Positions 25,402 to 36,412 of a stretch of 64,000 nt of DNA are shown here, piece after piece. Position numbers and translations under genes: made by a program. This DNA comes from Alligator mississippiensis (taxonomy: Eukaryota; Chordata; Crocodylia; Alligatoridae). The stretch covers positions 175,468,933 through 175,532,932 of the forward strand of contig NC_081824.1 of NCBI RefSeq assembly GCF_030867095.1. Reading direction: 5' to 3'. The first letter of the stretch is position 1. Every line of letters starts with the position of its first letter. The notes under the pieces are model-generated. The model did not search any database. It had not been told where the DNA came from and was given only the letters and a program-made list of their open reading frames with translations.

Positions 25402-26973
25402 GTACCCGGAGGCCGCGCCGGTGGGGGGCGGGGGAGCAGCGCCCCCGCCGGGCCGGGACGCATGCGCGCTGGGTATCTCCTTTCAACAAGGGGAGAGGGG
25501 GGCTGGTGGGGGAGAGCCCCCCTCACCCCCTCGTGACCCGTCTGTGGGAGCCCCACCAGTGGCCGTGGGTCCTGGGGCCCTGCCTGGTCTCTCCTGCAGG
25601 GATGTCTTGGCCCAGGACGGTGGTGCCCAGGGTGCAGGACTGTGGGGAGCCCTGTGGGCTGGGTGGGGACTGGGCCAGCATGTGGAGTGGCTCCTCTGTT
25701 GCACCCTGATGCCCTGCTGGATGTGGCCCGCAGACCTGGCCCATGTCGCGCCTCCCGCGTGGGGCCAGCAAGTCGAACGCCACCAGCCTAGGAGATGCCT
25801 AGGCCTGTTCTTGTGTATTATCCGTAGTGCAGTTGCCCCTGTGGAGCAGGACTGACGGGGTGCTGTGCCCTGCAAGCAACCCAGCATGACAGCCTCTGCT
25901 CCCAGGAGCTGGCAGTGTAGCGAAAAGCTGTGGCCCGACTGCTTGGCACATCAGGCTGCACGTGCCTGTCGTCTTAAGGGACTGGTTCCAAATGGATGTG
26001 TGTTGAGGGAAACAGGCGCCAGCTACAGGCCTCTGTTCAAATGGGAAGGTGTGAAGCATCATCCTGGTCGTGGGTAATTTGGCTAAGATCAGGATGCAGT
26101 AGTGTTGAACCCTGTGGATTGGTGCTGCTCACCTGTGTGTTAACAGCAGCAGCATCCCATTTTATCGCAGCTCCTGTGCTCCTTGGGGCCTGGGCAAATC
26201 AGCACAGCTGCTCTGGTTTGGGGACTGGCAGTGGGTAGCGTGTTTTCTCCTTGGGATGTTGTGAAGGAGTGTGGGCAGCAGTAACACTGTAGCCCGACCC
26301 ATTCCAGTTATCAGAAAAGACAACTGCTATATGCCGTGGACTTGAACTAGGTGAGGCAGAAGGCCCTCAGAACGAAGGACACAAACACAAATGGTAAAGA
26401 AGAGTAAATAGAATTAATATAGACTTGGGGTTAGATGGTAAACCTTGAAGTATTTCAGGGTAATCTCTCTTGCTCATTTAGAAGTGCTTCCTACAGGATG
26501 TTTACTTGTGGATTAATTTATATAATCCTTATAAAGTTGCCACACAGGTGGGGAAAGGGTACACTTTCTATTTGGACACCTTCTACTGCTTGAAGCAGCT
26601 AAAAGTTTCATATTTAGTAAGTGAAGCATGCAGTACACCCCTTTGCTACTAATGCAGAACTAAGAGGATTCAAATTTTGATTTACTTTTTCCTCAAAGTA
26701 TTTAGTTCTGAAGAGTGAAACTTGACTTGCTCTTGGGTCGCTTTCATTTCTCTGGTTCCTCTGGGTTACTCAGTACTCTAGAGCAGGGGTGTCAAACTCA
26801 TTTGGCTTCCAAGGCTGGACCCCAGCTATAGGACTTTTTATAGGCTCAATCCAGTTTTCATGGCTTATTGTGGGCTGGATTTGCACCAACATCCGGCAGT
26901 GGAATGAGTGGCCTTGTTGGCTCAGGGAGCTGTGGGAGTTAATGCAGCCATCTCTTCCCATACCACTGATATG

Positions 26974-27850
26974 TAGAGGTGCATCAATACATTGGTCCAT
27001 ATCGTATCAGATAAAAGGGAAATTGACATTATCGGCAATTGGCTTTTTTTGGCTGATGTGGCTGATAATGTCGCCGATAAAAATACTGTGTGCATAGGCT
27101 CAGCAGCAGCATGCACGTGGCCAGGAATGCAGCCTGGCAGTCCGACCGGTAAGTCTCTGGGGAGGGAAGGGGCATGGGGAGGGCAGATCAAGGCCCCCAC
27201 AGGGAGGGGGGGTGGGGTGCGGGACAGAGCTCTAGGCAGCTTGTCTGGGGGGTGTGGGGAATGGAGGGTGGCTCCTGCTGCTTCATGCAAGCCTGGGGGA
27301 GGCACGCGAGGCATGTGCCCCCAGATTTGTGCACGGGTGAGGACAGACTGCCCACTCAGGGCTGGGGTGGTGCTGAGCTCTTCCTGGCAAGGAGGTTGGG
27401 CCAGGGCTGCACTCAGAGCGAGTGATGATGCTGGGGGGGGAGGCTATAGCCACCCCAAAATTTGCTGTAGTCCCCCCCCCCCCACTACTCCCACCCAGCG
27501 CTGCTGCTTGCCTAGCCCCCCTGACCAGGAAGAGCCTGGTGCTGCATCTGGTGCCAGCCCACAGTGGCATCCTGCCCTCATTGTGCACGTAGATCTGGGG
27601 GGTATGTGCCCCTGATGCCTCCCTCAGGAGCTGCTGCCCGCACCCCCCGCATGAGCGCCTCACCCTGCCCTGGCTGTGCAGCCCCTGCCCCACTCCTTCC
27701 CTCACCATGGGGGCCTCGATCTGCACCCCCCCCCAACAGACTTACTGGCTGGACGTTGGTCTCCAAGCTGCTGGACTGTATCTGCCAATACCGCTCGTTA
27801 ATAATCAGCTGTCGGTATGGGCACAAAAATTCTTGATCGGTGCACCCCTA
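26974..27850. mobile_element. Foldback element of the GTGCACCGAT-end family, copy A (nested)
   Basis: The left end TAGAGGTGCATCAATACATT and right end TTGATCGGTGCACCCCTA are inverted. The flanking 8-mers CTGATATG (26966-26973) and CTGAAATG (27851-27858) match at 7 of 8. The body carries the family box GGCAGATCAAGGCCCCCACA near the left and its mirror near the right (27708-27735), both GC-rich. No transposase. Confidence 0.87.
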
Positions 27851-28000
27851 CTGAAATGCATGCTCAGTGCGGTTCTATACCCTGGATTTTGGCAGCGGGA
27901 CCTGCCCCCCCTCATTCCCCCTGAATTCCTGGACCTTCCAGGAACCCTGAGGGCCAGATGACATGACTCTGTAGACTGGATCTGGCCTGTGGGCTACATA

Positions 28001-28064
28001 GTTTCATAGTTGGTAGGGTCAGAAGGGACCTAAGCACATCATCTAGTCCAACCCCCTGCCATAT
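28001..28064 (-). repeat. CR1 LINE 3' tail, about 60 bp
   Basis: Reads CATAGTTGGTAGGGTCAGAA then GGGACC..CATCTAGTCCAAC and CCCCTGCC, the CR1 3' end in antisense. It lies inside the right arm of the CAGGGGTGTCAAAC element. Confidence 0.8.
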
Positions 28065-29634
28065 TTGACACCCCTGGCCTAGTGTTTTATTTTGAATGCT
28101 ACAGGATGGGGAAGAGAGAATTATTATATATTTCAGTGAGAATTAAAGTAATTAATGAACCAAGTGTCGTTTTACTTTGTAAAGCCCCTTTGTTCACAAA
28201 ATCTGGTGTTGGTAAATGTATAGGTTCTGTACATGTGCATAATAACTGGCTTAATATATACTTGCTTGTAGTGATAGATGAGAAAAATTGGTAGGAACTG
28301 TATGCCCTTCCGACATTGTCCTTGTATTTCAAAAATGGATTGGAGGCAAGAGGCCTGATCCCACAATTTCTTGTGGAGAGTTTGTAGGTTCAGCTTTGAG
28401 ACGCTGAACGTGTCTACATTCTATCAAAAAAGAAAATGCTGTTTTACCTGAAGAGAGAAGTTGGAGGATAATTACTATTTACCCATATTTTACTTCAGGT
28501 TCTTTCTGCACATCTTTCAAAGACTTCCTGGAGACGCATCTTTTGAGAGTTTATCTTTGCTGAGAAGAAAATAGTCAGTTTATTAGGACATAGATATTTG
28601 GTACTTCATCTTTTGGATATGCCATGAACAATAGTATATTGGAAAGCTTATGATTTAGATGCAAAGGGTCACTTTAACAGTCTCTTGATTGGCATGAGAC
28701 ACTAGATCTTTGCTTGAATAGTGTGTGTCAAAAAACAGGGCCCATATTACTACTTTCAAAGATTTGCTCATAATACTTTAATGTGATTAGCAAATTTTGT
28801 GCTAATGAAAGCCAATCAGATGCTTTATACTGTTAACAATTACAGGCAATTATCAGTTTGTAGGAAGTAGCCATTAGTCACCTGCTAGTGCTTGTAATTA
28901 GGATTTGATTCAAATTGGTGAGTGTTAGAACAAGAGAGAAGCATTGCAGTGTGAAGGTTGCTGGTGCATTTAGTAACTTACTCTCTTTCTAGAACACTTG
29001 ATAATAGCCAGGGATCCTACAAATCTGTTTCCATGCAAAAAGGTGGAATTTACCTTTTTACAGAGAATCTTTAGAATCACCAGGGGAAAAAAAAACCTTC
29101 TTGAAAATAAAATGCTGGGTCCCCAGTGGTGCCCAGCTGGTCCCACTTCCTGCCCTCCTTCCATTGCTCTGACTGCAAATCTGGAATCTCTGGGCTCCCC
29201 CTCTCTCCTCTGGCTTTCACTTGTACCCACCTCAGGGAGGTGGGGTGCTGTGGCATGCTATGGGGAGCTGATGGTGAACTCAGAACATGCCATGCAGCAG
29301 TGGGTGTGGGTGTCTGCTTAGTGTGTGACTGGAGGGCTCATGGCTCCCACTGGTGCAGCTCCCACAGTGCATGGCCCTCATTGGCATAGACCCTGCTGGT
29401 GCAGTACATGAGGCATGTGGCCCCTGGCTGCTGAGAAGGTGGGCAGTTGCAGTATACTTCATCATGGCACTCAGCGCAATCCAGAAGCATGTGCCTTTAG
29501 ACATGACCCTTAACAAGTTAAGCAAATTGCTGCATTCTTAGGAGTTGGGATGGTTCCTTCCTGGTAGGGGCAGGATATTTAGCAAAAGCAGAGGCCAAAG
29601 CAAGACTTTCATTATTCATTATACCCTCCCCAGG

Positions 29635-29793
29635 GTAGGGGAGGTGGTGCTCTCCCCTACCCTGGGGGTCTTCAAGAGGAGGTTAGATGAGTATCTAGCT
29701 GGGGTCATCTAGACCCAGCACTCTTTCCTGCTTATGCAGGGGGTCGGACTCGATGATCTATTGAGGTCCCTTACGACCCTAACATCTATGAAT
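29635..29793 (+). pseudogene. CR1 LINE 3' end
   Basis: A CR1 ORF2 C-terminal segment (GVFKRRLDEYLAGVI) is followed by the 3' tail with GGGGTCGGACTCGATGATCT, TTGAGGTCCCTTACGACCCT and ATCTATGAATT. Strongly 5'-truncated, same strand as BABAM2. Confidence 0.87.
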
Positions 29794-30116
29794 TATTGTC
29801 TTCAGATTCAGTGAGCAGCTCTTCTGATTTGATCTGATTGTCACTGCTATTAATGTAGAAACAGAAGACTTTATTATTCCATCATTCTCTATTGACACTC
29901 CTTGTGTGTGTGTATGTCAGTTTATATTACATTCTTGATCATTTGAGTTAATCATTTGGTTAGATTAATGGTTACCTAACACATCAGATTTGCTCATCTT
30001 TGCAGAAATGGTAACATAATGCTTTCTTTGATTTTTGCAGATGACATGGGAGTTTCATTAGGTCAGTAAGGTAAAAATGCATAGAGGCCTTCATATTTTC
30101 TTTATTTTTTTTGCAG

Positions 30117-30148
30117 GCAGAGCTTAGGCTCATAGGAAAGGACAAATT
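30117..30148 (+). other. BABAM2: BABAM2 5' UTR part of coding exon 2
   Basis: The exon opens after a strong acceptor (pyrimidine tract then TTTGCAG at 30116). There are 32 bases of leader before the ATG at 30149, with no upstream ATG in them. Confidence 0.85.
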
Positions 30149-30276
30149 ATGTCTCCCGAAGTTGCCTTGAATAGAATTTCTCCTGCGCTCTCGCCTTTCA
30201 TATCCAGTGTGGTCAGGAATGGGAAAGTAGGATTGGATGCTACTAATTGTTTACGTATTACAGATTTGAAATCTGG
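30149..30276 (+). CDS. BABAM2: BABAM2 (BRE), first coding exon
   Basis: BABAM2 is a scaffold subunit of the BRCA1-A complex (nucleus, DNA-damage signalling) and of the BRISC deubiquitinase (cytoplasm). It is built from ubiquitin-E2-variant-like folds. This exon encodes 42 residues plus two bases: [20 protein letters not shown] followed by [20 protein letters not shown] and KS. It is nearly identical to human as I recall it; residue 13 is Ala here against Met. The start has no competing upstream ATG, and the donor is an excellent GG/GTAAGT. The exon ends in phase 2, matching the C that opens the next exon to give Gly. Confidence 0.97.
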
Positions 30277-31546
30277 GTAAGTATTTGAACTTCGTTTCCA
30301 AGGAGCAGTCTTTGGAGATATGTAACGTCTTTATTTAAGAATGTTCGTTTTACTATTCCTATTTGTATTTTAAACGTTCCCAATATATTTGGAGCAGAGA
30401 GGTTAACCAGAATGTTTTCTTTTGTCCTTGACTACACTTTAGTGCTTGAGATTTAAATTTGTTTAGCTGTTGCTAATAGTTGTTTTGCTGAGAAAAAATA
30501 AGTTCAGAAGTTGCTTTGGTAATACTGTGTTTTGGAAAAGAGCCTAGAGTTTTGAAGATTCTGTTTCCTTGTTTATCCTTTGCTTATTTTCTCAATCTAA
30601 AGTGGATCTTGCATAGTTCAGACTAGTGGATGTTGCCTGTGGGGGGAAAAAAGGCATCCATTGCTATAATGGGAAAAGACTAGATCTTTTTCAGTCTGAT
30701 TTGTTTCAAGGGACCAATAGGTACATTCATTACTTATACCAAAAGTCCTATCATAACTGGTGTATTTTTATTCAGTAACTCTAATGCAAAATGAATAAGT
30801 ACTGTTGAGACCAAGGACTAGAACCGGGACTTTTCTCTTCCTCCTGCATAAATACGTTCCTCGCTGGGCTCTATAGTCGGGCTTCTTTTTGGTTGTGCAT
30901 TCACTTGCTCTCACTCACTCACTCTCTTTGTCCCCGTAATCTTGCATGGCATTTTTGGCAGTGGCCCAGCTTCAACAAGAAGGATTGAGAGTAGCCTCCC
31001 TACTCTAGACTAGCCAATACTCTGAGTAAGTCCCTCTTCTGAAATGTGGGGTTTGAATCCCAGTCAGGGTAAGGAGAGCAGGTCCTATTTTCCAGGAAAA
31101 TAGGAAACCCAGGTTTCCTATTTTCTGGGCAAGTCCTCTTACCTCTAGCCTTTTATATGAAATTTTGGGAGCATCACCATCACTGCTTGTTTTTGTGGAA
31201 GTGGCCATGACTGCTGTGCTTTGTGCCGAAATCAATTCTCTCATTTTGCATTATTCATGTGCTGACTAAACCTACAGAATTAGGCCTGTAGAATACCTAG
31301 TGGTAGGGACCCTTTGTGAATCTTATACCTATGGCCTTTTGAGACTGCTGAGACAAGCAAAAGGGATAGAAAGAGATTTATACAAAACTGTATGGCAAGA
31401 AGTTGCTTGACTTTCAGGTATGAATTATATTTCATGTATAATATATGTTATCTTTTTTTTCTTCTTAACTGGTACTTTTTGAATAATGTCTCTTTAAAGG
31501 AAAACTGGTTTGTTTGTCTGTTTGTGTAAGTGTACTTCTTCTAGAG

Positions 31547-32310
31547 TAGGGGTGGGCAATTATTTTGGCTGGAGGGCCACTTAATGACTTTGGTGTCTTT
31601 GAAAGGGCCACATGAGTTTTGGTGTCTTCTCAAGGGCCACATCTTTCTCCATCCCTGTCAAGAGCTGTAGCGTGCCCTGATCCCCATCCCTGACCGGGAA
31701 CCTGCTGGCCCAATGGACAGCACAGACAATGCATAAGTGCTCATATGGAGAGGGCACAACTCCCTGCTACCGATGCTTCCAGGCACTGGGTCTGGCTAGG
31801 CTGCAGCCCCATGCTCTGTGCCCCACAGTCGGCGTAGAAGTTGAACCACTGCTGCCCCCCTGATGCTGACCCTAGTTCCAGCCAGGCTGCAGCCTTGTTC
31901 CCCACCATCAGTGTAGAAATCTGTGGGGGGGGTCATGTGCCTGTGTCCAGGCCCCCCCATGTGTCATCTGTAGCCTGCAGCTTATGTTACCACTCACCTG
32001 GCATGGTGAAAGTAGCCCTGTGTGGGTGCTGGCATGAGCTGTGGATGTACCTGGGATGTTCTGGGTGGGGACTGGGGTGTCCGCTCAGGTCCACAGCTAA
32101 CATTGCTGCGTCAGCACTGGGTGGAACTAGTTCTGGCTGCCTGCCTGGTGTGGTGGAAACAGCAACGGCTGTCTGCCTGGCATCACACAGCAGCTGGAGC
32201 TGGCAGCTGCCCTTGGGCTGGATCACATGAGTTGGTGGCTGCCTGCTTGCAGGCCAGATACAGTCAGTTGGCAGGCAGAATCCAGCCTGCAGGCCATATT
32301 TTCCCACCCA
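31547..32310. mobile_element. hAT-like element, GGGGTGGGCAA-end family
   Basis: The left end TAGGGGTGGGCAATTATTTT is followed by GGCTGGAGGGCCACTTAATG. The right end is GGCCATATTTTCCCACCCA. The flanking 8-mers TTCTAGAG (31539-31546) and TTCTACAG (32311-32318) match at 7 of 8. The body is GC-rich with no transposase. The frames of about 105-129 codons in it are incidental. Confidence 0.85.
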
Positions 32311-32490
32311 TTCTACAGTTTTTTGTTTATGTAGTATAAATGTTTATATTGTATAGTAATGCCCAGTGTCTGGAATATATATGCACAGCAGTCTAGAATA
32401 CAAAAGATGCTATCCTAGCGAGGACTTAGGCTTTGCTGTATGAAATGGGTCCAGGTTCTTAATACTTGTGTTCTTTTTTTTTTCTTGGTT

Positions 32491-32549
32491 CATAGCCTGC
32501 TGTTTCATAATATGTCTTGTCCATAGCCTGCTGTTTCATACTATGTCTT
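32491..32549. repeat. Tandem duplication, 28 bp x 2
   Basis: CATAGCCTGCTGTTTCATA followed by a variable base and TATGTCTT occurs at 32491-32518 and 32522-32549, with a 31-bp period and one mismatch. Confidence 0.85.
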
Positions 32550-32689
32550 AGTTGTGAGGTTGGAACTTGTCTTTGGGTTGGTGCTGAAACTGAATTGGAG
32601 TGATCCAAGATTCACCTGTATACCTAGGCCTTTCAGAGGACTCAGGTATATGAACACATTTCCAAGAAAGTCACAAAGTAAGGGGGAAA

Positions 32690-32840
32690 TGAAGCCAGCG
32701 GGGGCAGAGGTCATCACTTCATGAGGTCTGGATGGAGAACGTTTTGTATTCGAAAGCTTATCCAAGTCTAACCCAACCACACAGTTGGTCTAATAAAACA
32801 TATCATCTCAAAAAAATCCTTGTCTTGCATAATTCTTGCA
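32690..32840 (+). repeat. Unclassified interspersed repeat (GGTCTAATAAAA motif), copy 2
   Basis: AGAGGTCATCACTTCATGAG, then CGAAAGCTTATCCAAGTCTA, CAGTTGGTCTAATAAAACAT and TCCTTGTCTTGCAT follow in order. The same tail type occurs at 16650-16770. Confidence 0.5.
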
Positions 32841-34404
32841 CTGATTGAACTATTATAGCTCTGTACTTTTATATCCTGCTCCTCTTGTATTCATATAACC
32901 AAGTAAATAAAATATGGAGGCCATATACAGTATATTTCAATTATCTGTGATGTCGGTCAGTGGAAAATTTTTCCTCCTAATAGTTTTTTATCAGTCAATT
33001 TGTATTTCACCATTTCTACCTGTTTAGATTTCCCTATTGAGGTCAGGACCATGGACTGATAGTGTTCTCTACAATTATTTAAGAATTTAAATAGGAATGT
33101 ACATATAACAGTGATGTTCTTTCTGGAGCAGATCCTGGCAATATACAAGTTCACTTTCAAGCTTTAAGGAGATGTTCATGACTTGGTTCCTGAACCACAG
33201 TAATGTTTTATTATTTTTTGCATTCTGTTTACAAAACTCAATATGTTTTGGTATTTCCTTTGTCATTTGGGTATTTCCGTTTTTAATGTAAATGCAAATT
33301 CTACAATTCAGAGTATTTCATGGAATCACTTTTGAATTTACTGTGCAAGATGGGAATAAAGACTCTTTTATTATAGTAGTGTTTCCCTTGATTTCTGGCA
33401 GTGATTCATTTGAATTTAAAAGTTCTGCTCCAGATATTGGAGAAACATGCATTTCTTCGTTCACTTTTTTTAACATATATTTGATTTGCCATCAAGTCTG
33501 GCAGGCTTGATGACTTTTGTTGTTGTACAAACTAATATTCTGAGATTTATTTTAAAATGGTTGTCTGCATAGCTGGGTGAAATTTGATGGCCCCTGAGAT
33601 GGCTAATGGGATATGGAGCTGTTTGCTGCAGGGCTGAATAGGCCGTAGGCTCTTATTGGATTTTTTGTGCAGAGTAAGTTGGAATTCTTCCCTGTTTCTA
33701 ATAGGTATGTGTCCACATTACAGAAAGAAAGCAAACTGAACTCCAATGTGATTGCAGGTGGTTCCCTTGTCAACCTCAGCACAAAAGCCACACATGTAAT
33801 GGACACAGAGGCTGCAGCTCCTTTGAGGAAAAGCTCTGCCTCTTTCTGTGCTGTTCTGCGGAGTTAGAGTGCAGCTTCTGACTCTCATTCTTGACCTTTC
33901 ACTTTTAGAATATGTGGACAAAAGGTGGGGGAAGGAACATGTATAATTTTCAGCATAATATATCCAACTGCTAATAGTTTGTAAATTTTCCCTGGAAAGG
34001 TGTTAATGTTTGAAACGAAGGCTGGAAGTAACAGCTTTGAAAGAAAGAAAAAAGAAAGAGAGCGCTTGCTTGCCAGCTCATAAAAGATGAGTGTTCATAA
34101 CATTTTAAAGGAGGGAAAGAGGGGGGGAAACAATTAGGGCAGTAACATGAATGATTAACAGGCATCACCATGTCAACTTGTTTGAAAGACTACTAATTTT
34201 TCTTTCAATCTGAGCTCACCTTAAACACTTGTCTGACTTATGGTTTATTATCTTTAAGTTGAATGAGCGAGCGACTTCCTTCTAACTTTGCAAACGATGA
34301 ATGCTGTTTTGACCAAATGCACCTTTTAATAAGAATAAGGAAACTTGGTACTTGGTAGTCATTTGGTATTTGGTTACAGAGAGCTTGATATGATAGTCAT
34401 AAAT

Positions 34405-34549
34405 CTACCTGCTAGATGCACTTATTTTTTACTGTAAACAAAGAAGACGGCTATTTAAAAATATACATATATTTATATAGAATATGTATATATAATATAA
34501 AAATATCTGTTTTTGTTTACAATAAGGAAGAAGTGTATCTAGCAGGTAG
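34405..34549. repeat. AT-rich palindrome with 38-bp arms
   Basis: The left arm 34405-34442 (starting CTACCTGCTAGATGCACTTA) is mirrored by 34512-34549 (ending CTAGCAGGTAG) with about five mismatches. The 69-bp spacer is almost pure A/T and is itself partly self-complementary (ATATACATATATTTATATAG against ATGTATATATAATAT). No TIR-transposon ends or target duplication are obvious. Confidence 0.8.
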
Positions 34550-35450
34550 ATATATATTTTAGTTGTCTACATGTGAACTTATTGAGCACTTTTGAAAACC
34601 AGAACCTATATTAACAGACTAGAGATTTCTGCCAAGTACTTCCAGCTACCATGACTCATGCTTACCTTTTATCTGAATTGTGTAGCATTATGAAGAGTTC
34701 CTGTCATTGAAGGGGTCTGTTTAGGGAGCTTATCAGGGACAGGCTATCAGGCCCTAAAAATCAGCAATCTGAAGCAGCCAAATACACAATTGAATGTTGG
34801 ACATTAGTTAATTAGATACAAATGGATAAGTTGCCAATATAAGCTGTGAATCTTGAGTGCTTGAACCTCTAGAGTGTTTAACAAGAGTCTGAAAATGAAA
34901 ATTGACCTTGTGTCTCAATCACCTTGTAAACATTAGTGGATAGAAGAAAAGTGGATTTGTCTGCCTGCACTGTTGTTTAGGTGAATTCCTTTTCCAAATC
35001 TGTGCAGTGAGTTATAGTCTAACCTTTACCTGAATTCCAGGAAAAAAACATCAAATTTAAATGGTTGTTTGGTGGAGTTCTTTGTTTTATATGAAACTGA
35101 GGTAAAAGAAGCTAACTTCTATTTTGAGTCTCAGACAAATTAATCAGTTCATGCAATTGGAAATTTCAGAAGAAGGTGAGATAATATCAGAAGCTTGACC
35201 CTGAAGGGCTGTTATTCATATATACAACACTGCTTAAGACCTGATTCTGCTACCCCTATGTCATGCCCAACTGAGCTGAGACACTTGTATAGTAAGGGAC
35301 TGTTAGTGAGGATGAAAGAATCAAGCTGTGAATTTAAAAAATAAAAACTGATAACAGATAAATCTGGACAAAAGTGTTTTTTATTAGACATATATTTTAG
35401 AGATTTAGGTTAACTTGTCCAAAGCTTGTTAGAAAGAAAAATCTTTTTCT

Positions 35451-35482
35451 AGGTACTCTTCATTCTAGGTACTCTTCATTCT
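35451..35482. repeat. Tandem duplication, 16 bp x 2
   Basis: AGGTACTCTTCATTCT occurs twice back to back (35451-35466 and 35467-35482). Confidence 0.9.
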
Positions 35483-35811
35483 GGCATTGAGAGAAGCCGC
35501 CCCCTGCTTAGGTTTCCCCCCTCCTCTCCCCCCCCCCCCGGAATATCTCGGTATTCAAAGAATCATTTCCAATGATACTTGGTTTAAAAAAAATCTTCCA
35601 TCAGTTATCTTTCCTGAATTCTCTATGTTCCTTTTGGACTACCAGCTGTGGTGCTCGTCTTGCTGTGATGGAAAGAACTCTGTTGTTCTGAGGATGTGTT
35701 GATGCTGCACTGTGTGCTGTGGAAATACCTGTGCTAATTTTAAAGAAGGTGGTTTGGATACCTGAAACAGCTTAACTATTGGCAGAGTGGTGCTTCTTTA
35801 GAGATACTTTG

Positions 35812-36412
35812 TGTGGGGGCCGAGGGGGAATCAAGGATCAGGAGTCCTCGGGAATGCTAGCTGGGGTTGTGGCTGCGATCCCATGACGGGCAGATGGGTG
35901 CTCTCTATCACCGGAGCGGAATTAGGCACAAACGAGAGATGTATCAATTGGAAAAACAGAGGTAGCTTTACTTACACTGTAGAGTCGTATACAGCGCAGG
36001 CAATCGTAGTTGCAACAATTCTACTCTCTAATCGGTAATCGAGGAGCTCTTGTAGACCGGGTAGCTTGGGTCTAACTCGGGCATGCAACACAGGACACGT
36101 CGCAAGGCTTCGCCGACGGGGAGTCGTTGGCAGGTGATCAAGCTGCTGGAGTTCCACTCCAGGGGGAATCGCGGAGTTCTCCAACTAGGGCGGAAACGCC
36201 CCTAACCTTTTATATGGCTAGCGAGCCAATTGCCAGCCGCCACGTGGGAATAATTTAACATTGGCCAATCGTATTATGCAAATCTGCATTTCCTCGGCGG
36301 GAACTCTATCCATGCCTGAACTCTTCACCATGCCGAGACTTCCCCTGCCTTACCGTGCCTTGTGCTAGAAAGTTCCACTGTGTCGAGGCACTGATCCAAA
36401 TCAGCTCTGACA
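35812..36412 (-). mobile_element. Solo LTR, family 1 copy 1 (601 bp)
   Basis: The ends are TG..CA: TGTGGGGGCCGAGG at 35812 and CAGCTCTGACA ending at 36412. They are flanked by an exact 5-bp duplication CTTTG (35807-35811 and 36413-36417), the size typical of integrase-mediated insertion. On the minus strand an inverted CCAAT box (ATTGG) is followed by CATATAAAAGG, a good TATA box (about 36207-36217), so the LTR is oriented opposite to BABAM2. No internal retroviral or gag-pol sequence remains, which implies LTR-LTR recombination. The copy at 40839-41643 shares the ends and the promoter layout. Confidence 0.88.

Larger units (their letters stand above)
24990..25620. promoter_or_regulatory. CpG island, shared RBKS/BABAM2 bidirectional promoter
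   Basis: This is the most CpG-rich stretch in the window outside the LTRs, and it contains the RBKS start codon. Motifs visible: a GC box GTGGGGGGCGGGGGA near 25422, an NRF1-like GACGCATGCGCGC near 25457, and another such core CTGCGCCTGCGCGCC near 25329. There is no TATA box. RBKS starts leftward at 25049. A plausible BABAM2 leader donor, CCGCAG followed by GTACCC, lies at 25401/25402. The two starts are therefore within a few hundred bases. In human the same two genes are divergent neighbours, which supports the interpretation. An ETS-like CTTCCGGTT sits further left near 24670. Confidence 0.82.
26784..28076. mobile_element. hAT/Charlie-like element (CAGGGGTGTCAAAC ends), host of nested insertions
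   Basis: The left end CAGGGGTGTCAAACTCATTT and right end ATTTGACACCCCTG are inverted. The flanks CTCTAGAG and GCCTAGTG share 5 of 8 bases around a CTAG core, consistent with an old hAT 8-bp duplication. Its own short sequence (26784-26965 and 27859-28000) is split by a second element at 26974-27850 and carries a CR1 tail at 28001-28064. Confidence 0.8.
25402..30116 (+). other. BABAM2: BABAM2 intron 1
   Basis: It runs from the presumed leader exon to the acceptor TTTTTTTTGCAG at 30116. It contains the nested transposon block at 26.78-28.08 kb and a CR1 tail at 29.64 kb. In the remaining sequence (25620-26783, 28077-29634, 29794-30116) I see no coding exon or RNA gene. Confidence 0.6.

Noticed and set aside
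25266..25887. Frames of 86-164 codons in and after the CpG island
   Set aside because: They are expected from low stop-codon frequency in CpG-rich sequence, appear on both strands, and do not match RBKS or BABAM2.
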